Origin: Salipiger sp. H15
Lineage (GTDB): Bacteria; Pseudomonadota; Alphaproteobacteria; Rhodobacterales; Rhodobacteraceae
DNA: 64,000 nucleotides
NCBI RefSeq assembly: GCF_040409955.1
Contig: NZ_CP123385.1
Location: 1,099,501 to 1,163,500 of the forward strand
Reading direction: 5' to 3'
Part shown: positions 1 to 7,740 of the stretch, one piece after another
Numbering within the stretch: position 1 is the stretch's first letter
How the letters are laid out: each line of letters begins with the position of its first letter
The notes under the pieces: generated by a model
Told to the model about the DNA's origin: nothing
Database searches by the model: none
What the model saw: only the letters and a program-made list of their open reading frames with translations
Made by a program: the position numbers and the translations under genes

Positions 1-1
1 G

Positions 2-421
2 TCAGAAGACCCGCTGCTTCCCGCGCGACAGCAGGAACCCGTGCCCGTCGGCGTTGCGGCACTCGAGCCCCTGCTTGCTGGATCCGCAGGAGATTCCGCG
101 CAGCTCCATCCGCCTGCCGTAGTCCAGCACCTGCGCGGGCGGCGCGGCGGGCCTTGTATAGGAGAGGCGGGGGTCGTCGCACTCGATGGTCACGCGGCCG
201 GTGCCGAACATCGACACCGTGTGGCCCCAGCCGCCGCTGCACGAGGCCGGGCGGGGCAGCGTCGGCGTGCGCTCGAAGATGGTGCAGGAGATGTCGACGG
301 AGTCGGCCTCGATCCCGACGTAGCAGGTGATGTTGCCGGACGGCAGGTTGAAGTAGTCGACATCGGCCCGGGCGGGGACGGCGGAAGACACGAGGGCAAG
401 GGCGATGAGGGGGAGGCGCAT
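2..421 (-). CDS. Small secreted cysteine-rich protein (DUF6636-like)
   Basis: The 139-residue product begins with a typical signal peptide: positive start, hydrophobic LIALALVSSAV core and an A-x-A site near residue 19. The mature part is about 120 residues. It holds six cysteines and a motif F-x-L-P-S-G-N-I-x-C that resembles the DUF6636 family of small exported proteins. The cysteines suggest a disulfide-bonded periplasmic or secreted protein. No enzymatic motif is visible and the function is unknown. The gene is complete, with its stop at the very left edge of the window. It lies downstream of mcl1 on the same strand, but about 190 bases with two strong palindromes separate them, so it is probably transcribed independently. 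Confidence 0.75.
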   Translation of the reverse strand: MRLPLIALALVSSAVPARADVDYFNLPSGNITCYVGIEADSVDISCTIFERTPTLPRPASCSGGWGHTVSMFGTGRVTIECDDPRLSYTRPAAPPAQVLDYGRRMELRGISCGSSKQGLECRNADGHGFLLSRGKQRVF

Positions 422-530
422 GCGGGGGCTCCGGGCGGGAAATGAGATGGGGAAAATCCGGTCTGAAATGCACGGTCAGGCTAGGCGCCCGCGCGCGCGG
501 CGGTCAAGCGTTGGTCCGGAACGCGGAACG

Positions 531-601
531 CCGTCCCCGCGGGGACGGCGCTGCAGTGCGCGCGGGGCGGTCGCTCCGGCCCCTTTGTCCCCGCGGGGAC
601 A
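531..601 (-). terminator. Pair of perfect GC palindromes downstream of mcl1
   Basis: Two copies of the 14-base palindrome GTCCCCGCGGGGAC occur at about 533-546 and 587-600. Each is extended by a few more paired bases (CCG..CGG for the left copy, T..A for the right). They sit directly after the mcl1 stop in its direction of reading, so termination is the simplest role. Neither has a long T-tract. The duplication could also be a dispersed repeat element. Confidence 0.5.
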
Positions 602-613
602 GGGATCCGCGCG

Positions 614-1573
614 TCAGGCGCTGGCGATCATCTCTGACTGGCGCACGATCACCTCGGCCTGCTTGATCGAGGCGATGTCCACGAGCCGGCCCTTGTAGAC
701 CGTCGCGCCCTCGCCCTTGGCCTTGGCGGCCTCCATCGCGGCGAGGATCTCGCGCGCCTCGGTCACCGCGCCCTCGGAGGGGGTGAAGACCTCGTTGGCC
801 AGCGCCACCTGCTTGGGGTGGATCGCCCATTTGCCGACCATGCCCAGCGTCGCCGAGCGCAGCGCCTGCGCGCGGAAACCCTCGTCGTCCGAGAAATCGC
901 CGAAGGGCCCGTCCACCGGCAGCACGCCATGGGTGCGGCAGGCGGCGACGATGGCGGCCTGCGCCCAGTGCCACGGGTCCGACCAGTGCTTCGCGCCTTC
1001 GTGCAGCATGTAGTAATTCTCCTGCGTGCCGCCGATGCCGGTGGTCGCCATGCCCATCGAGGCGGCGAAGTCGGCCGCGCCGAGGCTCATCGCCTCGAGC
1101 CGGGGCGAGCCGGCGGCGATCTCTTCCACATGGGCGATGCCGGCGGCGCTCTCGATGATCACCTCGAACTTGATCGGCCTGGTACGCCCCTTGGCGCGCT
1201 CCACCGCGGTCACCAGCGCGTCGACGGCGTAGAGGTCGGCGGCGCAGCCCACCTTGGGGATCATGATCTGGTCGAGCCGGTCGCTGGCCTGTTCCAGCAG
1301 GTCCACCACGTCGCGGTACCACCAGGGCGTGTCGAGCCCGTTGATCCGCACCGACAGCGTCTTCTTGCCCCAGTCGATGTCATGCGTCGCCTCGATGATG
1401 TTGGCGCGGGCGCTATCCTTGTCGGAGGGGGCTACCGAATCCTCGAGGTCGAGGTTGATCACATCCGCGGCCGAGGCGGCCATCTTCTCGAAGATCGCCG
1501 GACGCGAGCCGGGGCCGAAGAGCTGGCAGCGGTTCGGACGGGCAGGCGCGGCGGGCTGGATGCGAAAGCTCAT
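614..1573 (-). CDS. mcl1: L-malyl-CoA / beta-methylmalyl-CoA lyase
   Basis: The product (319 residues) belongs to the HpcH/HpaI-citrate lyase beta family and closely matches the Rhodobacter Mcl1 as I recall it, from the start (MSFRIQPAAPARPNRCQLF) to the end. Mcl1 reversibly cleaves malyl-CoA to acetyl-CoA and glyoxylate, and beta-methylmalyl-CoA to propionyl-CoA and glyoxylate, in the ethylmalonyl-CoA pathway of C2 assimilation. The block NLDLEDSV and the acidic metal and CoA-binding segments are intact. The start at 1573 was chosen over an upstream in-frame codon because it has an AAAGGAG-type ribosome site and fits the family's usual length. It is divergent from dgcN, with no other pathway gene in the window. 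Confidence 0.95.
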   Translation of the reverse strand: MSFRIQPAAPARPNRCQLFGPGSRPAIFEKMAASAADVINLDLEDSVAPSDKDSARANIIEATHDIDWGKKTLSVRINGLDTPWWYRDVVDLLEQASDRLDQIMIPKVGCAADLYAVDALVTAVERAKGRTRPIKFEVIIESAAGIAHVEEIAAGSPRLEAMSLGAADFAASMGMATTGIGGTQENYYMLHEGAKHWSDPWHWAQAAIVAACRTHGVLPVDGPFGDFSDDEGFRAQALRSATLGMVGKWAIHPKQVALANEVFTPSEGAVTEAREILAAMEAAKAKGEGATVYKGRLVDIASIKQAEVIVRQSEMIASA

Positions 1574-1630
1574 TCGGAGGGCTCCTTTGGGTAATGAAAT
1601 TACACATGTGGCGACGTGAGGGTTATTAAA

Positions 1631-1648
1631 TTGCGCTGCGCCGCGCAA
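1631..1648. promoter_or_regulatory. Inverted repeat TTGCGC-N6-GCGCAA between mcl1 and dgcN
   Basis: A perfect 6-base inverted repeat with a 6-base spacer lies 58 bases upstream of the mcl1 start in the 312-base divergent mcl1/dgcN region. Short-chain acyl-CoA regulators of this bacterial group act on TTTGCAAA-type sites, so an operator for mcl1 is plausible. The match to that consensus is only partial. The rest of the intergenic region shows no gene. Confidence 0.35.
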
Positions 1649-1885
1649 GTGAAATTTGCCGCGCTGCGGCGCGACGAAACGCGCGCCCTTGCCCGGAGCC
1701 GTGCACGATTCTTCGGCGGCAGGGCCGAAATGCGTGGAATTTTGGCGTCAGACCCGGCGCGGGCGTGGAAATCGAGACGGATTTGCGCGTCACACGGGGC
1801 AGAGTGAGCGTTGAAACCCCCGGCGGCGCGGCCCACCTCCCGGACCCGCTGCCGGCCATCATACACGAGTACAGGGAATACAAGA

Positions 1886-2887
1886 ATGATCGAGACGCCG
1901 TACCTCCTCTTCCTCGGTGACGCTCCCGACGGCCTGGCCGCCAAGGTGGCCCAGGGCATCAAGGACTGGCGCCCCGAGAACTGCGTCGGCCAGTTCCGCC
2001 TCGACGGCTGCAAGGCCGATCTGGGCCTCAAGGACATGACCCTCGCCGAGGCCAAGGCCGCCGGCGCCAAGACGCTGGTGATCGGCGTCGCCAACCGCGG
2101 CGGCGTGATCTCGCAGACCTGGAAGAAGGTGCTGGTCGAGGCGCTGGAAGAGGGCTTCGACCTTGCCTCGGGCCTGCACAACCTGCTGCGCAACGAGGAA
2201 GACCTTGCCGCCGTGGCCCGCGCCACCGGCCAGAAGCTGCACGACGTGCGCATCCCCTCGGTGCAGTACCCGATCGCCAACGGCGAGAAGCGCACCGGCA
2301 AGCGCCTGCTGGCCGTCGGCACCGACTGCTCGGTCGGCAAGATGTACACCGCGCTGGCGATGGACGCCTGCATGCGCGAGAAGGGCATGAAGTCGACCTT
2401 CCGCGCCACCGGCCAGACCGGCATCCTGATCACCGGCGACGGCGTGCCGCTCGACGCGGTCATCGCCGACTTCATGGCCGGCTCGATCGAGTACCTCACC
2501 CCCGACAACGATGCCGACCACTGGGACATCATCGAGGGCCAGGGCTCGCTCTTCCACGTCTCCTACTCGGGCGTGACGCTGGCGCTGGTGCACGGCGGCC
2601 AGCCGGACGCGCTGGTGCTCTGCCACGAGCCGACCCGCGCCCACATGCGCGGCCTGCCGGGCTACAAGCTGCCCTCGCTGGAAGCGGTGCGCGACACGGC
2701 GCTGGAACTGGCCAAGGTCGGCAACCCCGATTGCAAGGTGATCGGCGTGTCGATCAACACCCAGCACCTCGGCGACGAGGAAGCCAAGGCCTATTGCGCC
2801 GAGGTCGAGGAGCGCATGGGCCTGCCCTGCGTCGACCCGTTCCGCCACGGTGCGGACCGCCTCGTCGAGGCGCTGGCGGCGATCTGA
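1886..2887 (+). CDS. dgcN: DUF1611 family protein, D-glutamate N-acetyltransferase-like (DgcN)
   Basis: The 333-residue protein has the DUF1611 layout: an N-terminal Rossmann-like half and a C-terminal P-loop-like half with GTDCSVGKMYT near residue 150 and the acidic block EGQGSLFHVSYSG. In marine bacteria DgcN works with DgcA to turn D-glutamate into L-glutamate through N-acetylated intermediates. Assignment to that role rests on family resemblance plus the adjacent DgcA-like gene. The start at 1886 was preferred because the upstream codon at 1811 adds an arginine- and proline-rich non-conserved extension. The ribosome site (AGGGAA) is only moderate. A strong hairpin follows the stop, so dgcA may depend on read-through or its own start site. 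Confidence 0.8.
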   Translation: MIETPYLLFLGDAPDGLAAKVAQGIKDWRPENCVGQFRLDGCKADLGLKDMTLAEAKAAGAKTLVIGVANRGGVISQTWKKVLVEALEEGFDLASGLHNLLRNEEDLAAVARATGQKLHDVRIPSVQYPIANGEKRTGKRLLAVGTDCSVGKMYTALAMDACMREKGMKSTFRATGQTGILITGDGVPLDAVIADFMAGSIEYLTPDNDADHWDIIEGQGSLFHVSYSGVTLALVHGGQPDALVLCHEPTRAHMRGLPGYKLPSLEAVRDTALELAKVGNPDCKVIGVSINTQHLGDEEAKAYCAEVEERMGLPCVDPFRHGADRLVEALAAI

Positions 2888-2912
2888 GCCTTCTGGCATA
2901 TCGCCAGTGAAC

Positions 2913-2976
2913 GGACCCCCGGCGGCGGCGCTTCCGGCGCCGGGGGTCCGAGTATTTATGGAAAGATGAAAGGGGC
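2913..2976 (+). terminator. Strong hairpin plus conserved tail between dgcN and dgcA
   Basis: A perfect 12-base stem (GGACCCCCGGCG at 2913-2924, CGCCGGGGGTCC at 2938-2949) encloses a 13-base loop. It is followed directly by GTATTTATGGAAAGATGAA and a short purine tract (2952-2976). A near copy of that tail occurs on the other strand at 25921-25944, also just after hairpins. The element likely terminates or attenuates dgcN transcription, and its purine tail provides sequence close to the dgcA ribosome site. Confidence 0.6.
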
Positions 2977-2982
2977 AGGGTC

Positions 2983-3948
2983 TTGAGCATCGAGGTCACC
3001 CGCGACACGTTCAAGCTGGCACAGGTCTTCACCATCTCGCGCGGCAGCCGCACCGAGGCGCATGTCCTCACCGTGAAGATCACCCGCGGCGGCGTCACCG
3101 GCTACGGCGAATGCGTGCCCTACGCGCGCTACGACGAGACGCTCGACAGCGTCGAGGCGCAGATCAAGTCGCTGCCCGAGGACGTGACCCGCGCGGCGCT
3201 GCAGGATCTGCTGCCCTCGGGCGCGGCGCGCAACGCCGTCGACTGCGCGCTCTGGGATCTCGAGGCGAAGCAGACCGGCAAGCGGGTCTGGGAACTTCTG
3301 GACCTGCCCGCGCCGCAGCCCGAGGTGACCGCCTACACGCTGTCGCTCGCCGCGCCGGAAGAGATGCGGGCGCAGGCGGCGAAGAACGCCTTCCGCCCGC
3401 TGCTGAAGGTGAAGCTCGGCACGCCCGAGGACCTGCCGCGGCTTGAGGCGGTGCGCGAAGGGGCGCCGGACAGCACCATCATCGTCGATGCCAACGAGGG
3501 CTGGACGCCGGAGGTCTACGCCGAGCTCGCGCCGCACCTGCTGCGGCTCGGCGTCGCCATGGTCGAGCAGCCGCTGCCCGCGGGGGCGGATGACGCGCTG
3601 CTCGGGATGGAGCGCCCGGTGCCGATCTGCGCCGACGAGAGCTGCCACGACCGCGCCTCGCTGCCGAAGCTCAAGGGCAAGTACGACATCGTCAACATCA
3701 AGCTCGACAAGACCGGCGGGCTGACCGAGGCGCTGGAGCTGCTCGCCGCCGCCAAGGCCGAGGGCTACGGCATCTTCGTCGGCTGCATGGTGGGCTCGTC
3801 GCTGGCGATGGCCCCGGCGGTGATCGTCGCGCAGGGCGCGGACTATGTCGATCTCGACGCGCCGCTGCTGCTGGGCGAGGACCGCGAGCACGCGATGCTC
3901 TACGACGAGGCCGGCGTGCACGCGCCCGAGGCGGCGCTCTGGGGCTGA
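2983..3948 (+). CDS. dgcA: Enolase-superfamily racemase, N-acetyl-D-glutamate racemase-like (DgcA)
   Basis: The 321-residue protein belongs to the mandelate racemase/muconate lactonizing enzyme family, dipeptide-epimerase branch. Metal ligands are visible in VDAN, VEQP and ADES. The two catalytic lysines sit in LLKVKLG and in VNIKLDKTGG. Dipeptide epimerases and DgcA share this arrangement, so sequence alone does not separate L-Ala-D/L-Glu epimerase from N-acetylglutamate racemase. The neighbouring dgcN favours the latter. The start is TTG at 2983, placed just after AGGGGCAGGG. No better ATG exists in frame. The gene is followed by a small hairpin and a D-amino acid aminotransferase, giving a compact D-amino acid cassette. 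Confidence 0.8.
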   Translation: MSIEVTRDTFKLAQVFTISRGSRTEAHVLTVKITRGGVTGYGECVPYARYDETLDSVEAQIKSLPEDVTRAALQDLLPSGAARNAVDCALWDLEAKQTGKRVWELLDLPAPQPEVTAYTLSLAAPEEMRAQAAKNAFRPLLKVKLGTPEDLPRLEAVREGAPDSTIIVDANEGWTPEVYAELAPHLLRLGVAMVEQPLPAGADDALLGMERPVPICADESCHDRASLPKLKGKYDIVNIKLDKTGGLTEALELLAAAKAEGYGIFVGCMVGSSLAMAPAVIVAQGADYVDLDAPLLLGEDREHAMLYDEAGVHAPEAALWG

Positions 3949-3984
3949 GGCCCGGCGAAAAATACATGACCGGCATGACGGGCG

Positions 3985-4000
3985 GCCCGCGGATGCGGGC
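3985..4000 (+). repeat. Small GC hairpin, possible REP-like fragment, upstream of dat
   Basis: GCCCGC-GGAT-GCGGGC forms a perfect 6-base stem with a 4-base loop in the 110-base dgcA-dat gap. It is followed by TTGACCCCGGGTCC, which resembles the core of extragenic palindromes common in alphaproteobacteria. It may weaken read-through into dat, but there is no T-tract. Confidence 0.35.
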
Positions 4001-4058
4001 TTGACCCCGGGTCCGCTTTGGCGGAACTGACCGACAGCGAATTATGGAGAGAGCTGCA

Positions 4059-4919
4059 ATGCGCACCGTTTACGTCAATGGCGAGTACCTGCCCGAGACC
4101 GAGGCCAAGGTGTCGATCTTCGACCGGGCCTTCCTGATGGCCGACGGGGTCTACGAGGTGACCTCGGTTCTCGGCGGCAAGCTGATCGATTTCGACGGCC
4201 ACGCCAAGCGTCTCGCCCGCTCGCTCAAGGAGCTGGACCTGAAGGCGCCCTGCACCGAGGAAGAGCTGCTGGCGATCCACCGCGAGCTGGTCGCGCGCAA
4301 CGAGATCACCGACGGCCTCGTCTACCTGCAGGTGACCCGCGGCTCCGCCGGTGACCGCGATTTCGCCTTCCCGGACCCCGAGACCACCGCGCCGACGCTG
4401 GTGCTCTTCACCCAGAACAAGCCCGGCCTCGCCGACAGCCCGGCCGCCAGGACCGGCATCAAGGTGATCTCGATCGAGGACATCCGCTGGGGCCGCCGCG
4501 ACATCAAGACCGTGCAGCTGCTCTACCCGTCGATGGCCAAGATGGCCGCCAAGAAGGCCGGCTGCGACGACGCCTGGTTCGTCGAGGACGGCAAGGTGAC
4601 CGAGGGCTCGTCGAACAACGCCTACATCGTCAAGGGCGGCAAGATCATCACCCGCGAGCTGTCGCATGACATCCTCCACGGCATCACCCGCGCCGCCGTG
4701 CTGCGCTTTGCCAAGGAAGCGCAGATGATCGTGGAAGAGCGCAGCTTCTCGATCGAGGAGGCCAAGGAGGCCGACGAGGCCTTCGTGACCTCGGCCTCGA
4801 GCTTCGTGATGCCGGTGGTCGAGGTGGACGGCGCGCAGATCGGCGCGGGCACCCCGGGCCCGGTGGCCGTGCGCCTGCGCGAGATCTACCTCGAGGAAAG
4901 CATGAAGACGGCGATCTGA
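4059..4919 (+). CDS. dat: D-amino acid aminotransferase (class IV, PLP)
   Basis: The 286-residue product is a fold-type IV PLP aminotransferase. The Schiff-base lysine is Lys150 in RRDIKTVQLL. The family signature around EGSSNNAYIV and the FVTSASSFVMPV block are intact. These enzymes exchange amino groups between D-alanine or other D-amino acids and 2-oxoglutarate, making D-glutamate. That fits the upstream dgcN-dgcA pair, which would recover D-glutamate as L-glutamate. A branched-chain aminotransferase role is less likely given the DIKT motif and length. The start at 4059 is favoured over 4044, because the GGAGAGAG after the upstream ATG is well placed as a ribosome site for it. A terminator follows. 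Confidence 0.85.
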   Translation: MRTVYVNGEYLPETEAKVSIFDRAFLMADGVYEVTSVLGGKLIDFDGHAKRLARSLKELDLKAPCTEEELLAIHRELVARNEITDGLVYLQVTRGSAGDRDFAFPDPETTAPTLVLFTQNKPGLADSPAARTGIKVISIEDIRWGRRDIKTVQLLYPSMAKMAAKKAGCDDAWFVEDGKVTEGSSNNAYIVKGGKIITRELSHDILHGITRAAVLRFAKEAQMIVEERSFSIEEAKEADEAFVTSASSFVMPVVEVDGAQIGAGTPGPVAVRLREIYLEESMKTAI

Positions 4920-4942
4920 TCCGCCGCTTCGGGATTTTGGAA

Positions 4943-4975
4943 GGGCGCCGCTCCGAAGGGGGCGGCGCCTTTTTC
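4943..4975 (+). terminator. Rho-independent terminator after dat
   Basis: GGCGCCGC at 4944-4951 pairs with GCGGCGCC at 4962-4969, with further inner pairs around a GAAG loop and a run of five T after the stem. It ends the D-amino acid cassette. Confidence 0.85.
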
Positions 4976-4998
4976 ATGCGCTGCTGCCGGGAGGCGCG

Positions 4999-6198
4999 TC
5001 AGCCACTGGCCGATTGCTCGAGCCGCGCCGCCGCCGCCCGCCCGGCCCAGAGCCCGGTCGCGAGGCACCCGGTCAGCAGGTAGCCGCCGGTCGGCGCCTC
5101 CCAGTCGAGCATCTCGCCCGCGACGAAGGTGCCCGGGCGCGCCTTCAGCATCAGCCCCTCGTCCAGCGCCGCGAAGGGCACGCCGCCGGCCACCGAGATC
5201 GCCTCGTCCAGCGGGCGCAGCCCGTCATGCGGCACCGGCAGCGCCTTCAACAGCGCGGCGAGCGTGGCGGGCTCCTCGGGCAGGGGGCGGGCGCATTCCA
5301 TCAGCAGGGCGCGCGCCGCGGGAGAGAGGTTGACCACCTTGCGCAGGTGGTTCGACAGGCTCTGCTTGCCGCGCGGGCGGGAGAGGCGCCGGGTCAGCGC
5401 CGCAAGCTCGATGTCCGGGCAGAGGTCCACGGTCAGCGGCGCCCCCTCGCGCAGCGCCGGCGAGAGCGGGTAGAGCCCGCCACCCTCGAGCCCGCGCGCC
5501 GAGATCACCGCCTCGCCGCGCGAGACAAGGCTGCCCGCGTGGAAGGCCACGCCTTTCAGCGGCGCGCCGAACTGCGCCTTCATGTGCACCGACCAGCCCA
5601 CGCAGAGCCCGGCATTGGCCGGGGCGAAGGGGGTCACCGGCAGGCCGGCATCGCGGAAGATCCCGGCCCATTGCCCGTCGGAGCCGAGCCGCGCCCAGCT
5701 TGCGCCGCCAAGCGCCAGCACGGTGACATCGGGGGTGAGCCGCTGCAGGCCCTCGGGGGTCTCCATCAGCACCGCCCCGGTGCCGTCTTCGTCCCAGCCG
5801 GTCCAGCGCCAGCGCGTGTGCCAGGTGAGCCCCATGCCGCCGAGCCGCGCCATCCAGGCGCGCAACAGCGGCGAGGCCTTCATCCCGTGCGGGAAGACCC
5901 GGCCGGTCGAGCCGGTGAACAGCGTCTGCCCCAGCCCCTCGGCCCAGTGCATGACTTCCTCTGGCGGGAAGGCCGAGATCATCGGGCGCATCTGCGCGGC
6001 GGCCCCGCCGTACTGGGCGAGGAACTCCGAGAGCGGCTCGGCCTTGGTCAGGTTCAGCCCCGACTTGCCCGCCATCAGCAGCTTGCGCCCGAGCGAGGGC
6101 CTTGCCTCGGCAAGCACAACGGCATGGCCCGCGGCGAGCAGCGCATCCGCCGCCATCAGCCCCGCCGGGCCGCCTCCGATCACCAGCGCGCCGCTCAT
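4999..6198 (-). CDS. NAD(P)/FAD-dependent flavoprotein, HI0933/YhiN-like (TIGR03862 type)
   Basis: The 399-residue protein starts with a dinucleotide-binding motif, VIGGGPAGLMAADAL, followed by the acidic residue that binds ribose (LAEARPS). It continues with the HI0933-type signature GRKLLMAGKSGLNLT and ends with the FAD-contact segment AGEMLDWEAPTGGYLLTGC. The family is widespread, and members have been linked to flavin-dependent reductions or tRNA-related roles, but the substrate is unknown. The start at 6198 gives a motif-proximal N-terminus; its ribosome site is weak. It lies downstream of the permease gene on the same strand, separated by about 220 bases, so co-transcription is uncertain. 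Confidence 0.85.
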   Translation of the reverse strand: MSGALVIGGGPAGLMAADALLAAGHAVVLAEARPSLGRKLLMAGKSGLNLTKAEPLSEFLAQYGGAAAQMRPMISAFPPEEVMHWAEGLGQTLFTGSTGRVFPHGMKASPLLRAWMARLGGMGLTWHTRWRWTGWDEDGTGAVLMETPEGLQRLTPDVTVLALGGASWARLGSDGQWAGIFRDAGLPVTPFAPANAGLCVGWSVHMKAQFGAPLKGVAFHAGSLVSRGEAVISARGLEGGGLYPLSPALREGAPLTVDLCPDIELAALTRRLSRPRGKQSLSNHLRKVVNLSPAARALLMECARPLPEEPATLAALLKALPVPHDGLRPLDEAISVAGGVPFAALDEGLMLKARPGTFVAGEMLDWEAPTGGYLLTGCLATGLWAGRAAAARLEQSASG

Positions 6199-6297
6199 GC
6201 CGTCTTGTCCGGGACGCCTGTCGCGCGCATGGGGGAACTCCTGTCTCGCATCCCTTCCGTCTTGCCTTGCCGCGCCGCCGGGCACAAGATTCCTCGC

Positions 6298-6453
6298 ATG
6301 GAAGAGGACCCGATCTGTCCGCTCTGCCTGCGCCGGAATCCGCCGGACGCGAACGGATCGGCCGAGACGAGGTCCGGGTGCACGCGCGGAAGGGCCGCGA
6401 AGGACGCGCTGAGGGCGCGGCTCACTCCACCGGCGCGCCGAAGACCGCGATGA
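6298..6453 (+). pseudogene. Possible 5' remnant of an HNH-type zinc-finger protein
   Basis: A 51-codon frame begins MEEDPICPLC and then RRNPPDA, which resembles the start of small alphaproteobacterial HNH nucleases (CPLC-x-R-x-I-P-P). The expected following HHL-x-P motif and later HNH residues are absent in all frames. The remaining residues are arginine-rich and look non-coding, and the frame runs into the 3' end of the convergent permease gene. There is no clear ribosome site. The likeness rests on about 17 residues and could be chance. Confidence 0.25.
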
Positions 6454-7609
6454 CCAGCCCCAGCAGCGCCAGCGCGTCGAAGGCGAAAGCCCGGCGGGGC
6501 TGCCCCTCGGCCCGCGCTCCCATCGCGGCGATGCCGCTCTGCAGCGCGTAATAGAGCGCGAAGGCGCGGCTGGCGTAGGCGATGATCTGGAAGACGTCGA
6601 GCATCCATGTCAGCGCCAGCCCCAGCCCGACCAGAAGCGCGTAGGCGCTGCGCACCCGGATGCGGCGGCGGGTCAGCTCCTCGACCAGCCCGCCCGCGCC
6701 GCCGGTGTCGGCCACCGCCGCGCTGAACTGCGCCGCCAGCGCCGCGCCGGTCAGCATCAGCGGCAGGATCGGCGCGACCAGCCCCATGAGCCCGATGATC
6801 GCGGTCTCGCTGGCGTCCCCGGTGCCGGGCGGGAAGACATAGGCGATGAACCCGATGTAGGCCATGTAGATCGCCGTCGAGAGCCCCTGCGCCAGCATCA
6901 TCGCGCGGATACGGGTCGGGGCGGCGTATTCGCCGCCGAGGTAGCGCGTGGTTTCGAAGCCCTGCACCGTGACGATGAGCCCGAAGCCCAGCGTCAGCGC
7001 CGCCCAGCCCGAGAGCGTCGGCGGGTTCGACAGCAGGGCGCCGTCCCCGGCCTTGCCGGCGAAATAGACCGCCAGCCCCGCCAGCAGCCCGGCGATGATC
7101 GCCAGCTTCAACCCCACGGCGATCTGCTCGAGCCGCTCGAGCGCCGAGAAGCCCCGCGTCCAGCCGACGCCGAGCACCAGCAGGAACATCGCCGAGGTCA
7201 GCAGTTTCGCATGCAGCGGGTCGTTCCACGGCGTCAGCCGGGTGCCGAAGGCGCCGAAGAGGTTGAGGTAATAGGCCACCGAGATCACGTAGGCGAAGGC
7301 CAGCGCCCAGGAGGCGCCGGTCTCGAGCCGCTCCTCGGCATCGCTGCGCGCGCCGCGGCTGCGGCGGCCGATGTTGAAGCGCACCGCCGCGCCGAAGAGC
7401 CAGGCGCCGAGGCAGAGCGCCGCCATCACCGCCGGGGCCCAGATGCCGTAGGCCGACTCGAGGATCGGACCGAGCACGAGGAAGCCGCTGCCGATGATCG
7501 AGGCGAGCGGGGTCACGGTTGCCCGCCAGAGCCGGGCGCGCGAGAGCCGGGGCCAGAGCAGGAGGAGCGCGGCGAGGAGGGAGGCGCCGAGGATCAGGGC
7601 AGTGGTCAT
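6422..7609 (-). CDS. APC-superfamily amino acid/amine permease-like membrane protein
   Basis: The 395-residue product is almost entirely hydrophobic, with about 10-11 predicted membrane segments. Early on it carries SIIGSGFLVLGPIL, which resembles the conserved first-helix GSGF motif of APC-type transporters, and a later GFETTRYLGGEY segment resembling the family's substrate-site helix. It most likely moves amino acids or related organic cations across the inner membrane. The substrate cannot be read from the sequence. The start at 7609 (MTTALIL) begins right at the first membrane helix; an in-frame codon at 7639 would add ten polar residues. It is divergent from ybgC. Confidence 0.7.
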   Translation of the reverse strand: MTTALILGASLLAALLLLWPRLSRARLWRATVTPLASIIGSGFLVLGPILESAYGIWAPAVMAALCLGAWLFGAAVRFNIGRRSRGARSDAEERLETGASWALAFAYVISVAYYLNLFGAFGTRLTPWNDPLHAKLLTSAMFLLVLGVGWTRGFSALERLEQIAVGLKLAIIAGLLAGLAVYFAGKAGDGALLSNPPTLSGWAALTLGFGLIVTVQGFETTRYLGGEYAAPTRIRAMMLAQGLSTAIYMAYIGFIAYVFPPGTGDASETAIIGLMGLVAPILPLMLTGAALAAQFSAAVADTGGAGGLVEELTRRRIRVRSAYALLVGLGLALTWMLDVFQIIAYASRAFALYYALQSGIAAMGARAEGQPRRAFAFDALALLGLVIAVFGAPVE

Positions 7610-7656
7610 GGCGCGCACGCTAATCCCGCGCCGCGGCAAAGGAAATGCGTCATCGC

Positions 7657-7685
7657 TTGCGGCGGGGGCGGGGCCGAACTAGGGT
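7657..7685 (+). promoter_or_regulatory. Candidate promoter for ybgC
   Basis: TTGCGG at 7657-7662 and TAGGGT at 7680-7685 are separated by 17 bases, 56 bases upstream of the ybgC start. Spacing is ideal but the -10 is weak. Confidence 0.3.
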
Positions 7686-7740
7686 CGCGCCGCAACCAGA
7701 TCCGCGCGGCCGCGTCGCCGCCTTTTGCAGGGAGCGGCGC

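Noticed and set aside
1811..1885. An upstream start that would lengthen DgcN by 25 residues
   Set aside because: The extension is rich in Arg, Pro and Thr, has no ribosome site, and is unlike the family N-terminus, which begins at 1886.
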